Positions 51,233-62,261 of a stretch of DNA of 64,000 nucleotides are shown here, piece after piece; the stretch's first letter is position 1; every line of letters begins with the position of its first letter. Made by a program: the position numbers and the translations under genes. The DNA comes from Adiantum capillus-veneris (Eukaryota; Streptophyta; Polypodiopsida; Polypodiales; Pteridaceae): positions 53,914,768 through 53,978,767 of the forward strand of contig CM043944.1 of assembly GCA_014529385.2 (NCBI GenBank). The letters run 5' to 3'. Below the pieces are notes generated by a model, which was given only the letters and a program-made list of their open reading frames with translations, was not told the DNA's origin and ran no database searches.

Positions 51233-51292
<60 letters not shown>
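46112..51292 (+). pseudogene. gag, protease and N-terminal RT of Gypsy B in one frame, interrupted only by stop codons
   Basis: One frame runs for 5.2 kb. The only breaks before the microsatellite are single stops at 46520 (TAG), 46670 (TAG), 46844 (TGA), 48638 (TAG), 49013 (TGA), 49748 (TAG) and 50345 (TGA). Order: an N-terminal region; gag capsid (46865-47450, WFDSVERRDFESMEDVFDEF, IHKFKQKEGESVRKAALRLK); a proline-rich stretch; zinc-finger-like motifs (YKCGGDHWLKDC without its first Cys, and CTECGITHLIPDC, 48110-48220); a coiled-coil-like Lys/Glu part; a retropepsin with DSGAGVTI (49586-49609) and NYEIILGRLFMRQ (49795-49830); then RT start (MFAWSYKDLKGVDPSICQH, DWVSPIVVVPKKN). The frame ends in a (GT)n expansion at the conserved LRVCVD position. 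Dead as it stands. Confidence 0.88.
51234..51291 (+). repeat. (TG)n microsatellite inside the RT coding region
   Basis: About 29 TG units lie exactly between VVPKKNEKL and NLKKVNAATIRDNYPLP. In Gypsy RTs these flank LRVCVDY, whose codons are rich in GT. The expansion throws the downstream part out of frame. Confidence 0.95.
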
Positions 51293-51293
<1 letters not shown>

Positions 51294-52547
51294 CCTCAAA
51301 AAAGTAAATGCAGCCACCATAAGGGATAATTATCCCTTGCCGATCACAGAACATGTACTTGAGAGGGTGGCAGGGAAACGGTCTTATTCCTTTTTAGATG
51401 GGTTTTCAGGGTATAACCAACTGGCAATTGCAATAGAGGATCAACACAAAACAGTGTTTGCCACAGAATGGGGAATATATGCGTATAGAGTTATGCCTTT
51501 TGGCTTAACCAATGCCCCAGCTACCTTTCAAAGGTTAATGACTCATTCTTAGAAATATATATGGATGATCTTTGTGTACACTCTCTTCTACAAGAAGAAC
51601 GTATTGACCATTTACAAAAGGTATTTGAGAAATGCAGAACATATCGAATCTGTCTTAACCCGAAAAATTGCATTTTTATGGTTAGGCAAGGCCGCATCTT
51701 AAGACATATTGTCTCAAGAAATGGCCTAACCACTGACCTAGACAAAATCAAAGTCATAGTAGACTTGCTCAGGCCTACTAATGCCAAACAAGTACAATCC
51801 TTTATGGGACACTGTGGATATTATTGAAGATTCATATATATGTATGCAGTCATTGCACAACCTCTGTATCGCTTATTAGTCAATTTCAACTGGACTGAGG
51901 AGTGTGAGACTTCATTCCAAAAGCTGAAGGAAAACCTTGTCTCATCACCTGTACTTAAAGCACCAGATTGGGAAAAGATATTCCATGTTCACATTGATGC
52001 ATCTGCATATGCAATTGGGAGTATTCTGGCTCAACTTGGAGACAGAACAATGGATTTTCCAGTTTGTTATGCAAGCCGACAGCTAAATAGTGCAGAAAAG
52101 AACTACACAACCACTGAAAGAGAGGGGTTAGGAATGATATATGCTGTAAAGAAATTTCGGCATTATTTGCTCGCAAACAAATTTGTGTTCTTCACAAATC
52201 ATCAAGCTCTTTTGTATCTGGTAAATAAACCATGCAATACGGGGAGAATTGTACGCTAGTTTATTATATTGCTAGAGTTTGATTTCACAGTGATGGTCAA
52301 AAAGGATAAATTTCATCTACGGGCGGATCATCTTTCAAAGCTGCAAAACGGGGAAGCTCCTGAAGGAGTAGATGATGAAATACCTGATGCTTATCTTTTC
52401 AATATTGAAATGATACCCAAATGGTCTCAGGAAATTGTTAGCATTCTTTCCTTTGGAGGTATATTTGATAACAAGGAAGACATATCCAAAACAAACAATT
52501 CGACAAACAAAAAACTTCTAGTTTTGCAGGACGACTGTATCATCTAG
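51292..52547 (+). pseudogene. RT palm/thumb and RNase H of Gypsy B
   Basis: After the microsatellite the RT continues (SYSFLDGFSGYNQLAIAIED, YRVMPFGLTNAPATFQRLM), then breaks at 51550. The next frame carries an intact catalytic YMDD (51558-51569) and the segment KCRTYRICLNPKNCIF, ending at a TGA near 51825 after QSFMGHCGYY. RNase H follows in 51840-52259 (HIDASAYAIGSILAQ, CYASRQLNSAEKNYTTTEREGL, FVFFTNHQALLYL) and 52269-52547 (FHLRADHLSKLQNGEAPEGV). All catalytic motifs I can place are preserved; the frame is not. Confidence 0.88.
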
Positions 52548-52559
52548 TATCGGACCAGA

Positions 52560-54014
52560 TTCTACAATTATGTATAAATCCGGAGGAATTCGAGTGTTAT
52601 CTTGAAGAAGCACATGTCCAGGATTGTGCATTTTATTGTTCAACAATGAAAACACACCAGAGACTGAAACAATTAGGGGTTTATTGGCCAACTATGTATG
52701 CTGATACACACGCTTATGCTAACAATTGTACTATATGTAGTGCCAAACGACCAGAGGATCACGCGACATTGTTTCAAGTAAACATTGCACCTGCATGGAG
52801 TCAATATATCATTGATTTCTTAACCATAAGGATATTTCCTGAAAACATAACAAAAGCACGGAAAAGGGCTATAGAGCTAGAGGCTCGCGACTTTAATTTA
52901 GTTGGGAATCAACTCTATAAGCGAGGAAAGGATAATCAACTTAGAATTTGTGCAAGTGAAAGTGAATACCTGCTGATTCTAGAACACGCACATGGAGGCA
53001 TAAGTGGAGGCCATTTTTCAGGCAATAAGACGGCAAAATTTATCTTAACCGCCGCTGGAATATGGTGGCCTACATTGCATATAGATGCTGAGGAATTCGT
53101 AAAGCATTGTGACGTATGTCAGCGCACCAAAGTGCCGATAAAGAGAGATGAGATGCCACTATGGCCAATGATGGGAGCAAGAGCATTTGCAAAATGGGGC
53201 ATTGATTTTGTGGGGCCTATTTCACCCCCTGCATATCGCACCCATACCCAATATATCATTGTGGCTACGGACTATCTCACAAAATGGGTGGAAGCCAAGG
53301 CAACACAAAAAGCAGATGCAAGAACCAGACCACAATTTTTGTATGAGAATGTCTTTTACAATACGGATTACCAATAGAAATTGTCAGTGATCGAGGAACA
53401 CATTTTCTTAATGAAGTCATTGAATATCTGCTAGAGAAATTCATGGTCATACATAGAAAATCTGCTCCATATCATCCACAGGCAATGGACAAGCTGAGGC
53501 CACAAATAAAACACTATGCACTGTTCTGACTAGAATTGTATCAGAGTCAAGAACAGACTAGGATCAACAGTTACACTCAACATTATGGGCATACAGGGTA
53601 GCTTACAAAACATCAATCGGAACCACATCGTACAACATGGTGTTTGGTCTAAACGCTATATTATCCATAGAGTTTTTAATTCCAACTCTACGAGTAGCGA
53701 AACGCTTAGAATGGACAGGGAATGAGCTCTCTTCAAGAGTGGATGATTTTGAAAAGCTAGATGAACTTCGCTTGCGAGCTGTAGCTTCGATCTATGCTAA
53801 AAAGAGAAGACAAAAAGAGTTTTTTGACAAGCATGTGTGCACGAAAGAGTTCAAAACAGGTGATTATGTGCTTGTTTATACCTTGAAGCAACATGCCAAG
53901 AAACTTAAAAAGCGAGGGATGGGACCCTTTGTGATTAGTGACTTATCACAAAGTGGAGCTGTCAAGCTTGCTACATTAGCAGGGGAAGAAATGCCAAATT
54001 GGATTAGTGGGTGA
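52560..54014 (+). pseudogene. Integrase of Gypsy B with two zinc-finger-like modules
   Basis: The frame from about 52577 shows EEAHVQDCAFYCS, HQRLKQLGVYWPTM and NNCTICSAKRP, a first H2C2-like module in which one expected His is not seen. A second full one follows: EHAHGGISGGHFSGNKT ... GIWWPTL ... KHCDVCQ (52980-53120). The core has WGIDFVGPI (first Asp, about 53200), IVSDRGTHF (second Asp, about 53390, other frame after a stop at 53375) and, after a one-base loss near 53480, the NGQAEATN block with the Glu. The C-terminal part (53637-54014) has EFFDKHVCTKEFKTGDYVLV and KKRGMGPFVISDLSQSGAV. Both modules seem original to the family rather than a recent duplication, because their sequences are dissimilar. 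Confidence 0.85.
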
Positions 54015-54035
54015 CGATTAAAAAAATGATCCCAT

Positions 54036-56232
54036 TGGAGCTATGCTATTGCAAAAGGGGAAGGGCAGCCATTATATGAGGCCAGTGTATTGTGCAAGCC
54101 GAGTGAAGTTGGTAGCGGAGAGAAAGTTATCGGAAGTAGAGCTAGTGATGGCCAGTGTAATATTTGCTTGTCGACGATTTCGTCATTACTTGCTACCACG
54201 GCCTTTTGTTTTCTTGACGAGTTATGCCTTTTTGCCACAGTTAATTAATGGTACTAACATGTCAAATGTGGTGAAGAAATGGGTAATTGAGCTGCAAGAG
54301 TTTGAGTTCTCTTTTCTAGTGGAAGATAGTACAAGGGCTACCCTAGCTGATTTGTTGACCTACAAGGAGAATCCCCTTATTGTTAAGGAAGAGGTGGTGA
54401 GAAAGGTAGTTGAAGAAGTGCCACAGATCAGCAATGCACATGTGTTGTTATTTGATGGTTCATACAGAAAGAGCCACGATGCAGCTTTAGGGGGTATAGC
54501 ACTTTATGATCCAGAGGGGAAGCTAGTATGCAAGAGAGGGTTCAAATTGGATGCGCATAGTAACAATGAGGCTGAATATGCTACATTGGAAGCCGGATTA
54601 CACATTTGTTTGAAGCATGGGGTTCGAAGGTTGAGCATAAAAGGTGATGCCTTGTTAGTGGTGAAGCAAGTGCTGGGTGTGTGGAAGAGCAAGAACACCT
54701 CATTGAAGGAAATGTGCTTTAGAATTAAAGGCTTGTTAAAAAAGTTTGAAGCATGGAGCATCAAACACATTGAACGTGCTCTAAATGGAGAGGCACATGA
54801 AGCAGCTCAAGGCATGATTGGGGAACTATTCGTATTGAGGACCAATTTACCTCTTTATCATGGCCGGGAAAGTTTGGCTCAAGAAGAGGAGTTTTTGCTA
54901 ACAGGAATCATTCCAAAGGAGATTCAGAAGTCTAAGAAGTATGGCTTTGTGCATAGAGCATACAGGTACAAATTGATTGGTGATGTCTTATACATGAAAG
55001 GGGCTGATCTCGTGTTGAGACGTGTACCTTGGCGGGAGGAGCTTTACAAAGTGTTGGAAGAGAATCATGAAGGCGCATGTGGTGGCCATTTTGCTCTAAA
55101 GATCACCTTGCATAAGATTTTGCAAGAGGGGTATGTATGGCCTAGTTTGCACAAGGATGTTCACCATTGGTGTAGGTCTTGCAATAGGTGTCAAGCGTTT
55201 GGGAAGAGAGTGTTGAAGCCAGAGCTACCAAAAACCATTATGGCGTTTGATGTGTTTGAAAAGTGGGGGATTGATGCAATAGGCTCGTTACCTATCACAA
55301 GCAGGGGCAAAAGCTATATCTTGATGGCAGTGGACTATCTCTCTAGATGGGCAGAGGCTATAGCAGTAAAATAGATCACTGCAAAGGATGTGGCAAAATT
55401 TGTGTATGATGAAATATGTTGCAAGTTTGGGGTGCCATTAGAGCTACTTTCAAATAAGGGGCCAGGATTTAGAGCTAAACTGCTAGACTTCTTATGCACA
55501 AAGATGAAGATTAGGCACCAGCATACCACTCCTTATTACCCGCAGTGTAATGGCTTAAATGAAAGATTCAATGGTGAGTTGGTACAAATTCTTTCTAAAG
55601 TAACAGAGCACCAAGGAAAGAATTGGGATTTGGAATTGCCTAGTGCATTATGGGCTTACCGTACTTCGATGAAGACAGGTACAGGGTTTACTCCATTTCA
55701 TTTGGTGTATGGAAAGGAAGCACTATTGCCTGTGGAGGTAGAGTTGCCTACGGTCAAGATGTTAGAGAAGTTGCTTGGGTCGCCTAGTGATGCATTCAAA
55801 GAGAGGCTCTTGCAGTTACAAGAGGTCCAATTGGATAGGATGAGCGCATTGGAGCATTATGGGCAGATGCAAGATAAGGCTTTGGCAAAGATAAATGAAA
55901 AGGTTAAAAGTAAGGGTATCAAGAAACATGACTTGGTTTTGCGCTACAACAGTAAGCTGGACAACACCTTCCAAAAGAAGTTTCAAATTAAGTGGGAAGG
56001 CCCTTTCAAGGTAGTGGAGTGTTTTCCAAATGGCACATATCAGCTGGCTAACCTGGATGGTGTTCTACATAAGTCAAGGGTAAATGGGTTGCGTCTTAAA
56101 TTGTATCATGCTAGATTGATGATGGTGGAGCAAGATGAGCTGTCTGTGGATCAAGCAGTGTTGGTGAGGGATGAGGAGACCTGTGATGCGACGAGTCTCA
56201 TATCTCTCTTTGCTGCTGCTGATCATGAATGA
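54036..56232 (+). pseudogene. Gypsy C (dual RNase H, Tat-like) 3' pol half: RNase H, second RNase H, integrase
   Basis: Only one in-frame stop (TAG 55372-55374) breaks the frame from 54043 to 56232. It starts inside the RT-linked RNase H (GAMLLQKGKGSHYMRPVYCA, RRFRHYLLPRPFVF). Then comes a second, archaeal-type RNase H (HVLLFDGSYRKSHDAALGGI, SNNEAEYATLEAGLHICLK, 54440-54800), a combination known from Tat-clade plant elements. Then integrase: HEGACGGHFALKITL ... CRSCNRCQAFG finger (55060-55200), WGIDAIGSLP (first Asp), LLSNKGPGF where the second catalytic Asp appears as Asn, YYPQCNGLNERFNGEL with the Glu, and a C-terminal LVLRYNSKLDNTFQKKFQIK domain. The 5' half is missing; the part is joined to the end of Gypsy B. 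Confidence 0.9.
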
Positions 56233-56242
56233 TCTAGCAGGC

Positions 56243-57120
56243 TAGGGGATGGGCAAATTATGTCAGGAGTTTTTTGGAGCAAGGGATTGCGCATATGTAC
56301 ATATACATGCATGGTGCATCAAATAAAGGATTGCCCATTTTCCTTAGCCAGTTGGTTACGTGGGGCCCACATGTGTACAGGTAGGACAGCATGTACATAG
56401 TGCATCGATTTTCACTATCACCAGTACCAGTATGTTTTTTCTACAATAATGAGGAGTTTATAGAGCGTAAAACTTCTCAAGGAAGCTATCCGCGGGCCGA
56501 CGACATGAGGTCAGCAGGTGCGTCAGATGGCATCTAGTGGCGTCAGGAGGGCGAACGAGGTCAATATTTGCACGCGGATGAGGACGGACACAACGTGGGT
56601 GTTTTCTTGTGAGAGTTATGCAGAAAGGTCATAATTAGGACCACTTTTTGGGGCCACTTCACGTGGTGGCGAGATACATTATTGGAAAAAAGTTGAGTGC
56701 CAGGTGTGCGAATGATGCAAAAAGGTGACAACTATGCACTGCGAAGTCAGTTTTTGGCCTGTTCGGGGTCCGTTTGAGGTCATCTAAAAGGCCAAGGGTG
56801 CCCAACTAATAAAGCTAAGTGTGGGAACTGAAAAAACAGAGAGAAGACCAGAAAAAACGTGGAGAAGAGAGGAGGAACAGCCGCAGGTGTGTTTTTGGTG
56901 TTTTTGGAGCCTGTTTTGGCCGTAAACTGCTCATCCGAAGTCGGATTTGAGCACTTTGACATTGTAGATTGGGGTTTTGGGCCGTTCCGGACGCGATGGC
57001 GCTGTCCATTTTGACGAATTCCTCACTCTTTTCCTGCTGTTTTTCTGTGTAAGTTTCTCCTATGAGCGAAGTTTCTGCTCTAGTTTGTGATTGTATCTGG
57101 CTTATTTTACCCATGTTGTG
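56243..57120 (+). mobile_element. PPT and 3' LTR remnant of Gypsy C
   Basis: CTAGGGGATGGGCAAAT (about 56242-56258) is a weak PPT just after pol. TGTCAGGAG at 56261 is a plausible LTR start. The region carries a possible polyadenylation word AATAAAGC near 56808. No second copy is in the window, so the end is arbitrary. Confidence 0.4.
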
Positions 57121-57195
57121 TGAGCTATTTGCCCCATTGGTGTTGGCCCAATCTCAATTGTATCTAAACATCAGAAATTCTCCTCTTTTGAGCTG

Positions 57196-57327
57196 AGTTT
57201 TTTGGGTGTGTGTGTGTGTGTGTGTGTGTCTGTGTGGAGTGGGCAAGTGGATAGTCTCTCTCCTCTCACTCCAGAGGTGTGTTCCCTATCTCGGCCAGGT
57301 GTGTTGTGTAAGCCGAGTGGTGCCCCA

Positions 57328-57363
<36 letters not shown>
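57196..57363 (+). repeat. Two (TG)n tracts
   Basis: TG runs at about 57206-57230 and 57331-57363 in GT-rich sequence. Confidence 0.9.
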
Positions 57364-57365
<2 letters not shown>

Positions 57366-57542
57366 CTTCCCAAGAGTGTGTGCCGGGTCGTTATAGAGGC
57401 GCTGTGTGTGTTTTTATCCCGCTCACAACGTGCTGGTAGTGAGCCTTCAAATCCAGTATTACCTTGATTGAGAGTACACATGTTGGTATGTGTGATCTGT
57501 CTTGAGGTAGGTTGTACTGATTCATGTGAAGCTTAGAGGTGC

Positions 57543-58008
57543 TTAGTCACTGTCCAAGCTTGTGGGAGGGGGTGGTGTTCTTTCCTGAAACAAACTCAGT
57601 AGATCCCTAGTTTCTCTAGTGAGAGTGTGAGCCAATGATTCCGTTATCTGTGCTGCAGCATCAGGTACGACTTGAAAACTGACTGTGATAATTACCTCGG
57701 TGACTTGAGTTACCCGATTCTCAAAGTAGAATAGTGTTGATTCTCTATTGTGTAGAGCTCCTTCCATTTTGTTGTTGTGGGTTGGTTGTAGGTTGCGGAC
57801 ATGGTTTCGACATTCTCCTTCTTCTTCTTGGCACTTGGCCTATGTATATCCACTGGGTTTGGCGTGTTGGTTGACTCTCCCACTGCAAATCGATTACCGT
57901 TACGCCTGGCACTCGAGTTTCGATGGAGATGCGGAGTTCGTCTAGTTGTGCTTGGAGCTCTTCTTCTTCTGTCGTCCAATTAGCAAATCCTGCTAGCCAT
58001 TCATCCAT
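57543..58008 (-). pseudogene. gag N-terminal fragment of minus-strand Gypsy D
   Basis: It starts with MDEWLAGFANWTTEEEELQA at 58008, 54 bases after the primer-binding site, which fits a gag start. It goes on to ETRVPGVTVIDLQWE and a basic stretch. A frame change near 57775-57800 leads to a second block (FYFENRVTQVTEVIITVSFQ, RETRDLLSLFQERTPPPP) that ends at 57543. No capsid core or zinc knuckle follows to the left, so the element is truncated. The neighbouring DNA there belongs to the LTR region of Gypsy C, with the border unseen. Confidence 0.5.
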
Positions 58009-58061
58009 TCACAATAGTTTAGGGGTCTTGTAAACTGAAGGGTTTCATGAAAAGATCCTCA

Positions 58062-58073
58062 GTGGGGGCACCA
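58062..58073 (-). promoter_or_regulatory. Primer-binding site of Gypsy D
   Basis: Minus strand TGGTGCCCCCAC, two bases from the LTR end, as seen in many plant Gypsy elements. I do not assign the tRNA. Confidence 0.6.
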
Positions 58074-58075
58074 AA

Positions 58076-58287
58076 TGACAGGAGCAAAGCGAACCCCGAA
58101 CCCCGACGGCCTCTAAAACATCGGGGACCGAATGGCACGCCTCGAGCCTGTCATGGTAAAGCAAACAGGGGCACCACCTAGCTTCAGCGGCTAGGACGCA
58201 AACAACACACCACCATAACAAAGTTTTCATCCAAGAGAGATGGATGCTTGGGAGTAATGATGAAGAGGAAAGGGAATGAGATCAAGT

Positions 58288-58349
<62 letters not shown>

Positions 58350-59664
58350 GGGAGGGGGTATAGCGGCTTAGTACTTAGGCACCACAAAAGGATGGCGAAT
58401 CCGCACACCCTTCACACATACACAAGCTCACTCCAAACACAAGACTAGGTGGCGATTCCGCACACCTCACATGGGCAAAACATTGCAAGAAAACATGTAA
58501 CTCACAAAACCTCAAGCTTTATTTAGAGAATAAGGTGATGAAATGGGGAGCATAGGGTAGGGGAATGAGAAGGGAGAGAGTGGTAGAGCACATGGCGGAT
58601 AGGTGGGAGTTGATGGCGAAGACTCGCACGAGGGTTATGGCCATCATCCTTCATTTAGTTGCCCTTCATCTTCCATAGCCAAAGGTGTAGAGGTCATGCT
58701 CAAGACAAGCATGGTGATTGCGGTGATGGTGATGGTATGGGTGTGTGTGTGTGCACTAGGCACACACAGTGCATAGTGTGTTCTTTGGTGATGTTGTGTG
58801 TGTTTGTGATGGTGACCCCTCTTTATATAGGGGAGGAGGGGGGAGAAATTCTAGAATTTAGAAATGAAGAAATCATTATCTACATAGGCCATGTGACTGT
58901 GGGCCCCACTTGTCTGGCTGTGTGTATATGTGCCAGAACAGCAGTCTCATGAGAGAGAGACTAAGAGAGAGAGATGGGTTGATGAAAAAAAGTGAGAGGT
59001 GACATGGAGAATAAAGTAATTACAAGAGGGGAGAGAGGGGAGTGTGTTCAGAGGTGAATCTGTGTGCAGATGTGTGTGAACACAAGAAAAATCAGGTAAC
59101 CACCGGGTGGGGATGGGTCTGTGGGCACCTTTTTCAGTGAAACTGAGTGTGTGTGAGTGTGGGGGAGGTTATTTAGCTACAAGACAAGAGACATGGCGCC
59201 CTTTAGAGAGAGAGGGGGGTATTTGGGTCATGGGATATGATAGGAGAGAGAAAGAGGGGTGGGGTATACTATTTTGGAAGATAGGGTAAGTTGCATGTGA
59301 GTTAGGGTGCATTATTGGTGAGTTATAATGCATTATTGGTGAGAGGTGGGGTAGCTTGAGGGGAGAGAGAAAGGAGAAAGGACAAGGGGAAGAGAGAGGG
59401 GGTTGACCTTTTGAGTGGAGGAGAGGAAAAGGGACACCCGGCGGGGCAACAGTGAAGAAAAAGGAGGCAAGGTGGGGATGGGCTACCCCGCAGGCATGAG
59501 GTGGCCTATTTTACCTTTCTTATATATTTTCATAATCATACTTTATTTTTTTCTTACTTTTTTCCAATGCTTTTTTTATCACTCCCTCCCTAAGAGGGGG
59601 TTTTCATGGGGTGGGGACGAGAGAAGAGGGGTATGGGAGCTTGGCTTGTGAAAAGCCCCCATCA
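58076..59664 (-). mobile_element. 5' LTR of minus-strand Gypsy D
   Basis: On the minus strand it would start TGATGGGGGCTTTTCAC at 59664 and end CCTGTCA at 58076, giving TGA...TCA ends. It contains a TATA-like CCCTATATAAAGAGG (about 58810-58828) and a (TC)n tract (58292-58346) within the R/U5 part, as in the solo LTR. The right end is inferred from the TG/CA rule alone. Confidence 0.5.
58292..58346 (+). repeat. (GA)n microsatellite within the LTR of Gypsy D
   Basis: About 27 GA units. Confidence 0.95.
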
Positions 59665-60769
59665 CTATCTGCCTCAAAAATTAAAATGTTGGGCAACCTG
59701 GTTAGCTCCAAGAGGTTTCAATAGAATTAGTCAGAGGTTTCAAGAGTAGAGATCAAGATACCAAGACAGTCTGAACAAGAAAAGTGGTTTTCCATTATGT
59801 ATAGTATCGGGGTTACAAAATTCCACTATTTATATGATTATGGAAATCTCCTACCTCGGGGGATCAAATTTATAGGAGTACCCCTCCATCTGTATGAAGT
59901 AATCAGTAATGTACCCAGAAATATCATCTTCAGTGTCAAAGACTAGGTTTTTGCGAGTGTACGCTGTTGGGTACCGATCCCTTATCCACCCGAGCAACCA
60001 AGGCAAAACAAAATCCAGCAAGTAAAACGGGTAATCGGTTCCTACTACCATGGGATCATATGATTGGATTGCCATACAGTTTTCATATTCATTTTTAAGA
60101 GACTTGTATCTACAATCATCTACAAGAATAGTGTTGTTGGCATCGTACTTCGGGTGCCTTGCCCACAACGTCCGTAGCTTCTTCAGTAAGACGGGCTTAT
60201 CGCCCATGTGTTTGGGCACAACCAGCACCTTCGACATACGGGGCTGCCATATTTCACAGTCCTCTTGGGAGAGAATATCTGATAATGCCAAAAAACGAGG
60301 TTAGAGGTATGCGTAACTTATGTCCTGCAACATTCAAAGCGGGCATGCTTTACCTGCAAAATATTTTTGCCTTCTATGGTTGGGGAAGCACGCGTTCACG
60401 ATGTGTAACAGTTTTTCCCTTCTACAGCAGGACCACAACACTAGGCTGGCTTTCTGTTTAAGCCGTAGGATGAACTGCTCCGCATCCGGCCTTACAAGAC
60501 AAATTACATCCTTTTGGAGATAGACTACCCGTGGCGTGTGCTCCTTTGGTAGGCACTCAAGTTCCTCAGGGATTTCGCTGCAGACAGCTGGTTAGTAGCA
60601 CGCCATTAAGATCAAGCACAATCATTCACCCGCATCTGGCAGCCACATCAGGCTGCAGCAATGTGCTTGTCGGTGTCTCGTCTAGCCACCAACTTACTAC
60701 AGCACCAACAGACATAATGAGTGGGGACAAATACACAGTGTAAACATCATATCTAAAACAGAAAACTGG

Positions 60770-60925
60770 TCCAAAAACTACCAAATTTGGTACTGTATTG
60801 CACAAGTGATAAGGACTATCCGAAACAGCAAGTTCAAGAAGTACCAAATTGGTACTGTAATAGTGGATAGACGTGCACCCAAGTTCAACAGTACCAAAAA
60901 GTACCAAATTTGGTACTGTAATGTA
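60770..60925. repeat. Palindromic GTACCAAATTTGGTAC words in an intron of the RING/FCP1-like gene
   Basis: Three copies (about 60780, 60842 and 60900) of ACCAAATTTGGTACTGTA or close variants. The same TACCAAA word builds the repeat array in the 62232-63169 intron. Confidence 0.75.
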
Positions 60926-62261
60926 CATATAGTGAGGACAACTGAAACAGTAATGTAACGAAAGGTAACATACCAACACAGAACCAGATAGAGAGAACAC
61001 ATAAAGCTCAGGGCCAAAAAATCAAGGTGACTCAGTCACTAAAAAGCACATAGTGTGGAATACAACAGATTCTCACTGGCTACAGTTTGCATGCACGGGA
61101 TAATTGATCACGGGCGCGATTGCGCTTCTTTCTCTGCAAACAAAAAATTTCCTGCAGGGTCACGGAATCAGGGGAATCACCTCTCTGCTTCGAAACAGCA
61201 TCGGCAGCAGTAGTGTCAACGCCCCCGTCGGTGCTGTCCACAATAGTATCGTTTGCAAGTACTTCTTCCTACTCATCCTCGGCCTCCCTCCGATCTTTGT
61301 TGCCTTCCAACCCCTCTTTGGCCTCCCCTTCACTCCCCTTTGTGGTTTCCACCCCCTCCCCAACACCCCCCTTCATGGCTTCTTCCTCCGTCCCTTTGGG
61401 TTCTTCCTCTCCCTTCTTGGCCGTTGCATCATCGAGCTTTGTGTTGGCAGCATCCTGGCTTTCCTCCGCATCCAGCTCCACAACAACAGCGACTTTACCT
61501 TCCTCCTTGTCCTTAGTCTTTTTACCATCTCTGGCCTCCTCCTCACTTTTACTTTCGTTGTCACCTGTCTTTTTATCATCTCTGGCCTCCTCCTCACTTT
61601 TACTTTCGTTGTCACATGTTGCCTCACATCTTTGCCCCATCACATTGTCTTTCCCTATAGAATTACCTTGCTTCAGATCATGGAGAACATCTGATATCTC
61701 CCTTGTCACCTCATCCACGTCCCATATTCGACTTGCAACCGACTTTGTGGCGTGATTGTCAGCAACTGCAGCATCCTGCTCCTCTACAAACACAAAGAAA
61801 GACAGCACATACTAACTTGTATGAAAACCTCACTGAGTTGCAAGTGCGCATATGTATTCAAAAATGCACACATACTTACTCTTGACAACTTGAAGCCCAC
61901 TGGCCCAGGACTTTGCCGAATCAGAGATTACCATATTACAACCCGGCTTGACACACTGATCCCTGCTTTGTAACAGAGCACTGAAGCACAAGGGATGATA
62001 CTGGTGTCGGCACTCTAGCATGAAGGTTTCGACTACATGTGCGCACTCCAAGGGCTCACCGCATGCAACACACATACCAAACACCGGGATCACATTTATC
62101 GAATCATTAACCTGGGGCCTAGGATATAGCAGGAACCTCTTCCCAAGCCTGATATCAAACAACATCTCCTTCATAAATAGGGTATGCTCTTGACCTTCCT
62201 TCCATTTTTTCTCCAGAGTGTCATACTCAGCCTGTTGACAACCAACGGTCCCAATTAGTTT

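Noticed and set aside
60050-60523. Plus-strand frames over the FCP1-like exons
   Set aside because: The minus strand carries the recognisable HAD motifs and splice sites; the plus frames are shadows.
61104-61755. Plus-strand frames of about 200 codons rich in Ser, Leu and Phe
   Set aside because: These are shadows of the Glu/Lys-rich minus-strand exon (GAA/GAG read backwards gives TTC/CTC).
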